A stretch of DNA of 60,000 nucleotides, taken from the NCBI GenBank assembly GCA_029204225.1, contig CM055099.1, positions 61,227,753-61,287,752 of the forward strand, given 5' to 3'. How positions within the stretch are numbered: position 1 is the first letter of the stretch; the number at the start of each line of letters is the position of its first letter. A program made the position numbers and the translations under genes. This stretch comes from Diphasiastrum complanatum (lineage: Eukaryota; Streptophyta; Lycopodiopsida; Lycopodiales; Lycopodiaceae). The notes below the pieces were generated by a model. That model had not been told where the DNA came from and did not search any database. It was given only the letters and a program-made list of their open reading frames with translations. Below, piece after piece: positions 11,161 to 21,904 of this stretch.

Positions 11161-12057
11161 AGCTTTGAAAATAGCAATGGCAAGGAGACCCAGATCTACA
11201 ATCGAGTATGTGATTCTTTACAATGAGAAAGATGAAGCTGATAACTGGAAGCCAACAAAATATACAAAGAACTCATGGGTATTGCTGCATTCATCATCAA
11301 AGGACAATTTTCGACAAAAGAAAAGAGCAAAAATGACTTACAAATGTTATTGGAAAGCAAAAATTTTGGAGTTTAAGACTATCCCGGGAGGTCAATCGAT
11401 ATCAGAAGTCTTAGTACAACATGTATATATGCATTCAGATATCAAAGTACATGATATCAATCCTCATGATCATCAAAAATGTAATTGTAAGTATATCAAA
11501 ACATATGCACTCTACAACAATCATAGGTGATTTTCTTTATTGATGCTCTTCAGATTATGATTTAAATGCTTCAACATTGTTTTTTTCTTTCAGATATATA
11601 TCCATCATGCATAAGTGAATGAGAGCCCGCATAATCACTTGCAGGAATATTAGACGTGATTCATTCTGATGTTGGAAAGCTACAATATAGAGGAAGAAGT
11701 CCAAAGGAACTTGCAGATTGTGGTATCTATTTTTATGAATTTTTATATACGCCACAAACAGATGGAGGTTTTGACAAGCTTGAAGCAATTCCATTGCCTG
11801 GTTTTCAAAGTGATGAGTGGCCTACTCCTGACAGTATTGTTTCTGAATCCTTGAGATGCAAGCTAGTCATTGATATTAGAAATGCTATGAAGATAAGCAC
11901 GGGCTCGAAAATTGTTCACCTAAGTTGGTTTATCTCATTACATATATTTGTTGGTTTTTTCTCGAGTGCTAGTTTCGTAGGACACCAACTTTATTTGTTT
12001 GCAAGGATTTATCAGATGAGACTTTGTCAGATCTCATGGATCAAGACTGGGACAGTA

Positions 12058-12062
12058 AAACA
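12058..12062. repeat. Target-site duplication of Copia B (AAACA)
   Basis: AAACA at 12058-12062 is repeated at 18204-18208. The uninterrupted paralogue at about 21215 reads GTAAAACAAATAATG with a single AAACA, which proves the insertion junction. Confidence 0.97.
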
Positions 12063-12743
12063 TGTAAAAATTACAGCAAATAAGAATACTAAAACACTGA
12101 AATGATGAGGGAAACAATAGATTATGATTTCATAAGATTAGCACAAGTTGAACCATCAAAATCCATCAAAAATCTATGCTTGAACCTCACTAAATGGCCA
12201 AAATCCTTGAAGAAGGCTTCACACGTGTGAAAGTACGGCCTCCCACAGTCTGAGTACTGTACACCAGACCTACATTCAATCCTATAATCATTAGTAATCA
12301 CAAGTACTCAAACAATTATGAACATAGAGAGCAATTGCACCATTATGAGAGAAAAAACATGAAATTGCTTGATTGATTTTGGTGAGATATCATGACCTAT
12401 ATATACATGATCCATCACGGCTTTGGGCAGGTATGAGTAGCCCTAAACCTATCCCTAATGCTAATTTTGGTGGATCTTTCATCCCTACCAAGTTAGGGTT
12501 GGAATCTTGGAGATCCCTCAACAATGCAAAAATTACCAAAAATAGCTCCTATTTTTTCTCCCTTGTATCTAAGCATAATTTGGACTCATTCCAAAGGTTC
12601 TAACACTTAGGTCTACTTGAGAACATCCTTATGAATGGAATCCTATGCTATTTGGCACGTGTGACAAGCCACATCATGATCATCTAACTATTTACAAGTC
12701 ATATGACCAAAACTAGTCAAGCTAGAATTGTGAATTTTTAACA
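12063..12743 (-). repeat. Copia B 3' LTR
   Basis: 681 bp, TGTAAAAATT...AATTTTTAACA on the plus strand. Contains the 14 bp perfect palindrome TTCACACGTGTGAA near 12218. Confidence 0.95.
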
Positions 12744-12756
12744 CTCCTCCTCACTA
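12744..12756 (-). promoter_or_regulatory. Polypurine tract of Copia B
   Basis: Minus strand GTGAGGAGGAG directly precedes the 3' LTR. Confidence 0.85.
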
Positions 12757-12757
12757 T

Positions 12758-13608
12758 CTAGCTTGGTTCAATCATTGCTTTACTAATCACTCCAAGTGAT
12801 GATCTGAACTTCATAAAAGGTGTCTTTTGAAGTGGTTTAGTAAGTAGATAAGCTACACATTCATTGCTTGGAACATGCTCCAAAGCAATCTCCTTGGCTT
12901 GCACCATTTCTCTCACAAAGAGATGGCATATCTCAATGTGCTTAGATCTTGCATGGAAGATTGGGTTAGATGCAAGGTGTTGGGCTGATATATTGTCATT
13001 GTAGATGATTGGTGCCTCCTCTGATTCCATGATCTTTAGTTCCACCAATAATCTCTTGATCCAAAGTACCTCCTTTGTAGTGGTTGTCAAAGCTTTGTAC
13101 TCGGCCTCGGTTGAAGATAGAGATATAGTTTCTTGCTTTTTTGAAAGCCATGAAACCACACCTTCTCCTATGAAAGTTGAATAGGCACTTGTTGATTTCC
13201 TATCCCTCTTGTCCCCTGCAAAATCTGAATCACTAAATTCATGAAGGTTAATCACATCTCCTCTATATAGAATCCCAAAATCCAATGTACCCGAGATGTA
13301 TCCTAGAATCCTCTTAGTCTTTTTCCAATGGATATTCAATGGCTTTTGCATGGATTGGCTCAAACTACATACACTAAAGCTAAGATCTGGTCTAGTTATA
13401 GTGATCCACATTAAGGAACCTATAAGTTGCCTAAACAAAGTGATGTCCATGAAGGATCTTTCATCATCTTCATTTGGCACTTTTACATCTTGCTCCATTG
13501 GTGTGTCAACACTTTTGCATACTTCCATCTTAAACTTCTTCAAAAGACTTTGAGCATAGTTTACTTGACTTATAAAGATAAAATCAGACCCTCTAAGTAC
13601 TTCTATGC
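12758..13608 (-). pseudogene. Copia B RT end and RNase H
   Basis: Open from 13543 to the stop at 12758, with the frame extending upstream to about 13605 (GIEVLRGSDF). Carries the LIGSLMWITITRPDL, SDSDFAGD, SLSSTEAEY and FHARSKHIEI landmarks of Copia RNase H. A deletion of about five codons with a frame change separates it from the RT segment (the usual L-YFLG stretch is missing). Confidence 0.9.
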
Positions 13609-14057
13609 CTACCCTAGATCTACCATCTTGAACTCTAAGGATAGATCTATCTTGATTTTTTCAATACCATCAACACTATTTCCACTAATGATGATGTCAT
13701 CTACATAAATGAGTAAAAGTACAATACCAACATCATCAAACTTAATGTAAAGAGTGGGATCATATTCACTTTGAACAAAAGAAAGTGAAATAAGATAGCA
13801 ATGTAGTCTTGAATTCCAAGATCTCGAGGCTTGCTTCCAGCCATAGATGCTTCTTTGGAGATGACATACTTTGTTCTCCATTCCATGCTTGATGAACCCT
13901 TGTGGCTGCTCCATATAGATATCCTCTTCCAAAAAACCATTCAAGAAAGCACTAGAGACATCCATTTGACATAGAATCCATCGAAAATGTGATGCAAGTG
14001 CAATGATTAGTCTTATTGTGACCATCTTGGCCACGGGTGCAAAAGTTTCCTCATAGT
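13609..14057 (-). pseudogene. Copia B reverse transcriptase core
   Basis: Contains MDVSSAFLNGFLEEDIYMEQ and the catalytic LIYVDDII, so the polymerase YVDD motif is intact. The upstream part of RT (WVFKLKLNANG) is in the previous frame; a single lost base near 14055 separates them. The segment ends in frame at MVDLG followed by TAG. Confidence 0.92.
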
Positions 14058-16007
14058 CTATCCCTTCTCTTGAGCATAACCTTTTGCAACTAATCCTGAT
14101 TTATGTTTGTTAAAACTCCCATTTGCATTCAACTTAAGCTTGAAGACCCACTTGCATCCTATTACATTCCTTTGAGGTCTCTCAACAAGCAACCAAGTTT
14201 CATTCTCAATCAAGACATCATACTCATCCAACATAGCTTTATACCATTGTTTGGAGTTCAATGCATCTTTAACATTAGACGGTTCTTCAAAACTAGATAA
14301 AGCATAAGAAGTGGATGAGATACCCTCAACTTGCTGTCCTTTGCCTTGATATGTGAGCCTTGATGGCTCCACTTTTGCCCTTGAAGATCTCCTTGGTGTG
14401 ATAGGTGGGTTTGGTGCTTGCTCCTCCATGAGCTCCTCCTCAAAACCAAGATCTTGCTCCTCGGCCATCTTCTTCTTGATTGTTGGAGCACTTGAGCCTT
14501 CTTCAAGCATATGCATATGATGTTCATCAAAGATGACATCCCTTGAAACAACAAATTTGTTCAAGGATGGGAGATAGACTTTGTAGCCCTTGCTTGAGCT
14601 TGCATATCCAAGCATGATCCCTCTTGTGGAAGATGGATCCTCCTTGGTTCTTGTTTCCAATGGCACATGCACATAACATATACACCCAAAAACTTTCAAG
14701 TGATTAAGATTGGGTTTCTTTCCATACAACATCTCATAAGGAGTTTTGTCTTCAATTGCTTTGCAAGACACCCTATTCATCAAGTAGTTTGCACATACAA
14801 GAGACTCACCCCAAAAGGATTTGGGCAAACAAGCATCTAATCTTAAAGCCTTAGAACATTCACATAATGTTCTATTCCTTCTTTCAGCAACTCCATTATG
14901 TTGAGGAGTGTAAGGACAAGAAGTCTCTTTCTTGATGCCTTCCTCCTCACAAAAGGCCTTGAACTCATTGGAGATGAATTCTCCACCATTGTCACTTCTA
15001 AGAATCTTGATGCTATGATTATGATGCTTTTCCACAAACAACTTGAACTTTACAAAAGTATCAAATACTTGAGACTTGAAGGAAAGTAAGAACACCCAAC
15101 AATATCTTGAGTAGTCATCAATGAAGGTTAAAAACATGGATGAACCTCCATTAGATTTGGTGCTAGCAATGTGCACATCCGAGTGTATGAGTTCAAGAGG
15201 ATGAAATGACTTTGTGATGGAGTTAGGAAACACCTTCTTATGTGCCTTGGATAAGGCACAAGCTTCACAAACCTTGTCTTCCTTCCCAATAGACCTTGGT
15301 AGGCCTAAAGAATACTCCTCCTTGATCATAGCCTCCATGGAACCCGAGTTGACATGTCCAAGTCTTTTGTGCCATAAAGTAAAGGTAGATATCTTGCTCT
15401 TCTCGGCCAACATGACAACATTAGTATCCACAAATGCATCCAGCTTATAAAGTTTGCCAAGTCTAGTGCCCTTAGCCACTATCTTACCCTTCTTCTTGAT
15501 GAAACATTCATTTGAAGCAAAGTCAACATTGAAACCATTGTCTACCATTTGGCCAACACTTAGTAGATTCTTTGTTATTGTAGGAATGTACAAAACACCT
15601 TCTATGTTGATCTTTTTGGAAGATCCTAAGCAAAGGGGAATGCTACCAACTCCTTCAATCTTACAAGCTTCATCATTTGCTGTATAGATAGACTTTATAG
15701 GTCCATCATAAGATAAGAGAGAAGAGAAAAACTCCCTTTTACTAGTCATGTGTGAACTAGCACCCGAGTCAATCCACCAAGGACCTTCTCCTTTGAAGCT
15801 TGTTGAAGAAAATATGGACATCATGAGAGAGTCCTCATGTGAACTCTCCTCCTCCTCCTCTTTGCTCATGTTGGCTTGGCTTTGATCTTGCTTCCTCTTG
15901 AAGCATTCCGAGGCATAATGCCCCATCTTGCTACAATAGTAGCACTTCACCTTTGATTTGTCCTTCTTGACTTTGGTGGTTGATGGAGATGCCTTTGGGG
16001 GTCCTTC
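14058..16007 (-). pseudogene. Copia B zinc knuckle, protease, integrase and RT start
   Basis: One frame from just after a TAA at 16008 to 14058. Knuckle CYYCSKMGHYASECF near 15940, protease DSGASSHM near 15760, integrase WHKRLGH near 15370, CEACALSKAH, HSDVH, RSDNGGEF and NGVAERRNRT. Homology continues into the fingers of RT (GCKWVFKLKL). Only the TAA breaks it from gag; the frames otherwise agree. Confidence 0.92.
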
Positions 16008-16710
16008 TTAATCCTCAAGCTTTGTAGACTTCTTGAATGTTGATCCTTTGTCTTTGGACTTGCCTTTGCCTTTGGTGAAGAGAGCTTGGTCATCTCCACC
16101 TTGGATGGAAAGCCTATCCATCCTCTCTTGCATTTGGCTCCTTCTTGATTCCTCGGCCATGAGTGTGCCTTGGAGTTCTTCAAGTATGGGTAGCTTACCC
16201 ATAATTGCATATCTCTGAACCAAATTGTCAAATTCAAAGCTTAGTCCATTCAATATGAGTTGAACAAGCTCTTCATCCTTGATAGGGTCACCTATAAAGG
16301 CTAGCTCTTTGTTCAATTCCTTTAATCTTAGGACAAAAGTATGTGCACTCTCTCCTTTCTTTTGATAGCTTCTATAGATTTGATTCTTCAAAGCTAACAT
16401 TCTAGTTTGGTTCTTGGATTCATAGACATTTTGCAAAGTCTCCCAAGGCATCTTGAGCTGAAGTGCAATCTCCTACCTCTCTTAAGAGTTCATTTGCAAC
16501 ATTCATTTTTATGCAATGTAGTGCAACATTGCACCTCTTGATGTATTTGGCTTTTTCTTGAGGATGAATAGGTTCACCCTCCTTACCATTTACAATTTCC
16601 ATCAGATCTTGCATGATCATGATAGATTCCATTCTAACTTTCCATATGGAATAGTTAGTTTTGTTGAGCCTTTCATTAGTATCCAAAAGATATGCATTTA
16701 TAGATACCAT
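16008..16710 (-). pseudogene. Copia B gag
   Basis: Starts at ATG 16710 with the NKTNYSIWKVRME pattern typical of Copia gag. A 1 bp insertion near 16446 (in the DAWETLQN region) shifts the frame, and gag resumes as the 16451-16008 frame, rich in Lys/Ser/Asp at its end and closed by TAA. Confidence 0.9.
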
Positions 16711-17509
16711 CTAGTCTCCTAATCAAGGACTTGACACAAATGAAGGTTACTTCTATTGATTTGATTGAAGGTCTACCTTATCCCACTTCTTAGGGACCTG
16801 AAAAGATCAGTAATAGACTTCCTATAAAGATCTAAGAATGATCTCTAACAAAATCAAATCATAGAATACTAGAAACAATGCACTTGCTTGATTGAAGTAG
16901 ACAATATTAGTAGAATTGCCCCTCTTTCTATAAAGAACATTAAAGCTTCCAAATGATCTGATCAAGAGTGAATTTCAGCAACCTAATATACTTCCAAAAT
17001 CACTTGTAATAGATCTAAATGGAACTTAATGAGGATGCAACACAATCTGCTATCCAATCAAAAGCAAAAAATGATCAAAATTGATGAAAAATTGATCTAA
17101 TTTGGTGCATAAGTCAAGCAATGGTTGGACTGAACCTAAATCACTTTAGGAGGTGTCTACTACACCTTAGAATAGCCTTGAAGAGTCCCCAAAACTCTGA
17201 TCTTCCCTCTCCTTGAATGCTAGAAAGCCTCCTCTATGAAATCACCTCCAAAACTTGCTTAGAAATCAATGCTTGGAGCAAGCAAAACTTGCTATCTTGG
17301 AAATGTGAATTGAATTCAACTTTGCCTCTGGTTTTAGACACCTAAACACCTGCAAATGAAGTCACACAACACCAATCTCCAATGTATTTGACTCACTTTG
17401 AGTTCTAGAATCAATACTAGATGCTAAGATCCAATCTACACAAGATTTAGATCAAAAATTGTGATCAAATTGAATGAAAACCAAGGATTTAGCTCATTTC
17501 AGTCTTTAG

Positions 17510-17521
17510 GCTCTGATACCA
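17510..17521 (-). promoter_or_regulatory. Primer binding site of Copia B
   Basis: Minus strand TGGTATCAGAGC directly after the 5' LTR, complementary to tRNA-iMet. Confidence 0.95.
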
Positions 17522-18203
17522 TGTAAAAATTACAGCAAATAAGGATCCTAAAACACTTGAAATGATGAGGGAAACAATAGATTATGATTTCATAAGATTA
17601 GCACAAGTTGAACCATCAAAATCCATCAAAAATCTATGCTTGAACCTCACTAAATGGCCAAAATCCTTGAAGAAGGCTTCACACGTGTGAAAGTACGGCC
17701 TCCCACAGTCTGAGTACTGTACACCAGACCTACATTCAATCCTATAATCATTAGTAATCACAAGTACTCAAACAATTATGAACATAGAGAGCAATTGCAC
17801 CATTATGAGAGAAAAAACATGAAATTGCTTGATTGATTTTGGTGAGATATCATGACCTATATATACATGATCCATCACGGTTTTGGGCAGGTATGAGTAG
17901 CCCTAAACCTATCCCTAATGCTAATTTTGGTGGATCTTTCATCCCTACCAAGTTAGGGTTGGAATCTTGGAGATTCCTCAACAATGCAAAAATTACCAAA
18001 AATAGCTCCTATTTTTTCTCCCTTGTATCTAAGCATAATTTGGACTCATTCCAAAGGTTCTAACACTTAGGTCTACTTGAGAACATCCTTATGAATGGAA
18101 TTCTATGCTATTTGGCATGTGTGACAAGCCACATCATGACCATCTAACTATATACAAGTCATATGACCAAAACTAGTCAAGCTAGAATTGTGAATTTTTA
18201 ACA
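17522..18203 (-). repeat. Copia B 5' LTR with TATA box
   Basis: 682 bp partner of 12063-12743. The minus strand has GTATATATAGG at 17856-17866 as a likely TATA box and a TTCACACGTGTGAA palindrome near 17678. Confidence 0.95.
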
Positions 18204-18734
18204 AAACAAATAATGACATAGAATGCAAGATTAAAAAGTCCTCAATGATCTTTCGTTATCATATCGAAAAGCAAATGCTCAGTCTCACATTTAGCTACTA
18301 GAGATACAAGAAAATTGAAGGTACATGGCTACCACTGGATCAAGACTTTGAACTAAATGGTCACACAAACTGAATGGAGATAAGCATTATCTACAATGAG
18401 GAATATTTGACTATGGTTGAGGTGGAAGAGCATTGGAAGCTTGATTTTATCAGAACAGAGCTCATGCTATTACAAACCAATCTACCAACATATTTCAGAT
18501 TTATCATCAACGGAAGACTCGTAAGTACTTTATGTTTATTGCCATTTCAAAATAGAACAAATAAATAGAAAATGTCATCATTTACAATTGCACATTCACT
18601 AATATTTGTCATGTCACAGATGCGAAAAAGACATGAGCTTATAATGTGCTACAAAGATCTACCTACAACAATCACCATTGTGGGAGAACAATAGTTTCAA
18701 ATAAAATTTAGTAAAATTCTATGTATACACTCTT

Positions 18735-18929
18735 TCACCTGTTCACGTCACCGAAATTTGGTTCTGTGGTGTCCGGCACGTTGTGCCTGTCGAACTGCGA
18801 TATATTTTAAAGTCGTCGGATTCCGACGACCTTATAGCGACGTGTTTTTTTTGACGTCCGCGAGGAATTAAAAAAAATTAAACCCACGATTCACGTTGCA
18901 AAATATGTCGCAAATTGCGGCGGGTGTTG
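18735..18929. other. Junction segment with a 19 bp palindrome
   Basis: Lies between gene 2 copy 1 and gene 1 copy 2, where copies stop matching. Richer in CpG than its neighbours, with GTCGTCGGATTCCGACGAC at 18812-18830 (perfect 9 bp arms) and GACGTCC nearby. Similar GACGTC-rich DNA occurs at 26553-26660. It may be the end of an unrecognised DNA transposon. Confidence 0.4.
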
Positions 18930-19998
18930 TCGTGTTTCTTATCGACACTCCTAATAAGAAAAGTGATTTTATTGATGTAAATACTGATGTTCTTCCGGAT
19001 TGGCCAAAATACATCTACTGATGAATCCAACCCTATAGAGGATTCTAAATGTCTTTTCAATTTGCCTGTATATTATATTAATGACGATGTATAGTTTACT
19101 ACTGTTGATTTATGTAGATTTTTTTGACTATCGTGAAGACGCGGTTCTATGTTTATTATTCGACACAATTTCTGAATTCTCCGACTTTGTAGATTTTGAA
19201 ACAAATGACCTTGTTGCTGGTATTGATTTTGATGATGAGGAGGGACTTATGACCGGTGAAGAATGTTTGACTAAGACTTTATCAAATATAGATGAGGATG
19301 GGTGAGGCAGACCATTTAATGAAGAATTCATGACAATTCAATCCCAAATAGGCTTCTCTCGTCCATAATTAATGCATTTCACTAATGATTCCACTTTCGT
19401 ACGTGGTCATTATATTGATCATCCTGATCTGGTTACTGCTGCTGATGAGGAATGTGTAAGTGTTTAAACTTCTTTGCATTAGAATGTTTTTAATCACTAA
19501 ATGTGTTTTTGCTAACATATTTCCTATTACAGGATGCTCTCATAATTGATGATTTTGCTGCGAGACGAGGTGGCTTCAAACAACGCGCATCCTTGTTCTA
19601 GAGGGATAGTGGACTTGGCCACTATCTTAGGCATTTCCTGAAGAATGAGATCTGTATTGCTCATTCCAATCTGAGCCTAGTTGGGGAGAGTCTTATAATG
19701 GCAGTTAAAGCTTCATCATTTTACCTAGGAGGACATAAATTTGTTAAGAAAAATAAGATCATTTTTGTCAAAGAGCTTATGTTTTGAACATTTTAGGTTT
19801 TACTGATGGGAATGTTCCTTTAAGGAGCTCCCATTATTCATTGTATTCCACTTATATTGACCTAAGTGGAAATAAGTTTAACATTAGAGGAGTTCTCAAT
19901 ATCAAAAAGACCCTTTGTAAAGATACTTTTATTTTTTTCTTTGGTTTTGACCGTCACCAGGCCCAATCAAAATGCACAGATTTGAAATCTATGTAACG
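18930..19998 (+). pseudogene. Gene 1, copy 2 (5' truncated)
   Basis: Matches gene 1 copy 3 from its position 24968 onward. First exon to 19455, intron 19456-19532 with GTAAGT donor and TTACAG acceptor, second exon 19533-19998. It lacks the N-terminal third of copy 3. In-frame damage includes GTATAG in place of GTATAT (19090), TCCATAATT near 19365 and CAG to TAG near 19600, plus a frameshift near 19770. Its 3' part extends beyond copy 3 and shows the full C terminus (FNIRGVLNIKKTL... to about 19996). Gene 2 copy 2 follows in the same direction. Confidence 0.75.
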
Positions 19999-20343
19999 TA
20001 GTTCAAATTAACTGAGAAATAAAAATCGAATATAGAAAACTTTGAAATTTTTGTCCAGGCAGCATGGATGTATCTCATTGGTTACTTATTCCTGCCCGAC
20101 ACGTGCTAATATGTCTGATGTCAATACCTCAAGTTAAATTTACTTGACTATGTTGGTTAGTATAATGAAATTTTCTAACTATACTAGTTACAGTTATAGA
20201 AATATAGTATTTACAGTTACATAAAATATGGTATACACAGTAACTGTGACTATGTTGGCATTCACATTAGATTAGATTGATACAAAAAATTGAAATTAAG
20301 TATCATATCAGAGATTTTTGGCGCCCATGCTTTGAAAATAGCA
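19999..20343. other. Spacer between gene 1 copy 2 and gene 2 copy 2
   Basis: No coding signal. Contains several ACAGTTA/TAACTGT-like words at 20190-20260. This spacer is missing from copy 1, so it is either an original intergenic region lost there or an insertion here. Confidence 0.4.
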
Positions 20344-21710
20344 ATGGCAAGAAAACCCAGATCTACAATCGAGTCTGTGATTCTTTACAATGAGAAAGAT
20401 GAAGTTGATAACTAGACGCCAACAAAATATACGAAGAATTCAAGGGTATTGCTGCATCCATCATCAAAGAGCAATTTTCGACAAAAGAAAAGAGCAAAAA
20501 TGACTTACAAATATTATTGGGAAACAAAAATTTTGGAGTTTAAGACTACCCCGGGAGGTCAATCAATATCAAAAGTCTTAGTACAACATGTATATATGCA
20601 TTCAAAAATCAAAGTACATGATATCAATCATCATGATCATCAAAAATGTAATTGTAAGTATATCAAAATATATGCACTCTACAACAATCATAGGTGATTT
20701 TCTTTATTGATGCTCTTCAGATTATGATTTAAATGCCTCAACATTTTTTTTTTCTTTCAGATTATATCCATCATGCATAAGTGAATGGGAGCACGCACAA
20801 TCAATTGCAGAAATATTAGACGTGATTCACTCTGATGTTGGAAAGCTGCAATACAGAGGAAGAGGTCCAAAGGAACTTGCAGATTGTGGTATCTATTTTT
20901 ATGGATTTTTATATACGCCACAAACAGATGGAGGTTTTGGCAAGCTCAAAGTAATTCCATTGCCTAGTTTTCAAAGTGATGAGTGGCCTACTCCTGATAG
21001 CATTGTTTCTGAATCCTTGAGATGCAAGCTTTTCATTGATATTAGAAATGCTATGAAGATAAGCACAGGGTCAAAAATTGTTCACCTAAGTTGGTTTATC
21101 TCATTACATATATTTGTTGATTTTTTCTCGAGTGCTAGTTTCGTAGGACACCAACTTTATTTGTTTGCAAGGATTTATCAGATGAGACTTTGTCAGACTC
21201 ATGGATCAAGACTGGGATAGTAAAACAAATAATGACATAGAATGCAAGATTAAAAAGTCCTCAATGATCTTTCATTATCATATCAAAAAGCAAATGCTCA
21301 GTCTCACATTTAGCTACTAGAGATACAAGAAAATTGAAGGTACATGGCTACCACTGGATCAAGACTTTGAACTAAATGGTCACACAAACTGAATGGAGAT
21401 AATCATTATCTACAATGAGGAATATTTGACTATGGTTGAGGTGGAAGAGCATTGGAAGCTTGATTTTATTAGAACAGAGCTCATGCTATTACAAACCACT
21501 ACCAACATATTTCAGATTTATCATCAATGAAAGACTCGTAAGTACTTTATATTTATTGCCATTTCAAAATAGAACAATAAATAGAAAATGTCATCATTTA
21601 CAATTGCACATTCACTAATATTTGTCATCTCACAGATGCGAAAAAGATAGGAGCTTATAACGTGCTGCAAAGATCTACCTACAACAATCACCATTGTGGG
21701 AGAACAATAG
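20344..21710 (+). pseudogene. Gene 2, copy 2: uninterrupted four-exon copy
   Basis: Exons 20344-20693, 20761-21079, 21172-21537 and 21636-21710, with GT donors and AG acceptors conserved with copy 1. Over 90% identical to copy 1 by eye. Lesions: TGG to TAG near 20413, a TAG at 21318 and a TGA at 21390 (both shared with copy 1), a frame change around 21210 and a TAG in exon 4. Position 21213-21227 is the empty target site of Copia B. No recognisable domain; the shared intron positions show it is a real gene lineage. Confidence 0.72.
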
Positions 21711-21904
21711 TTTCAAATAAAATTTAGTAGAATTCTATGTATACACTCTTTCATTCAATAAATGAAAACCCAGGTTGGGCATCAGTACATGTATTTTGTG
21801 CTCCCAAATTTATAAAAGGAGCATCATTTGATATATCAATGTGTATTTATCTATGAATTCAATACATGTATTTTTGTTCTATGTTATCTGTATTTGTTCT
21901 GATC

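Larger units (their letters stand above)
12063..18203 (-). mobile_element. Copia B: full-length LTR retrotransposon with damaged ORF
   Basis: 6141 bp on the minus strand with LTRs of 681 and 682 bp, PBS, PPT and target duplication. LTRs differ by about 8 substitutions and one indel (about 1.3%), so it is younger than Copia A. All Copia domains are present in order (gag, PR, IN, RT, RNase H). The reading frame has four lesions: a frameshift near 16446, a TAA at 16008-16010, a frameshift near 14055 and a small deletion near 13605. It is therefore non-autonomous now. Confidence 0.96.
11176..18694 (+). pseudogene. Gene 2, copy 1: four-exon gene of unknown function, split by Copia B
   Basis: Exons by comparison with copy 2 and by splice sites: 11176-11526, 11594-11913, 12006-12062 continuing at 18209-18520, and 18620-18694 ending in TAG. 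Together about 370 codons. The N-terminal exon is basic and lysine-rich; exon 2 has a conserved run (YRGRSPKELADCGIYFY). I recognise no family. Exon 3 has in-frame TAG (18299) and TGA (18371), both also present in copy 2. Exon 2 has a 1 bp shift near its start. Copia B interrupts exon 3 with an AAACA duplication. Confidence 0.7.

Noticed and set aside
18374-18568. Independent small gene in gene 2 exon 3
   Set aside because: It is the exon 3 frame after the shared TGA and ends in the intron; part of gene 2.
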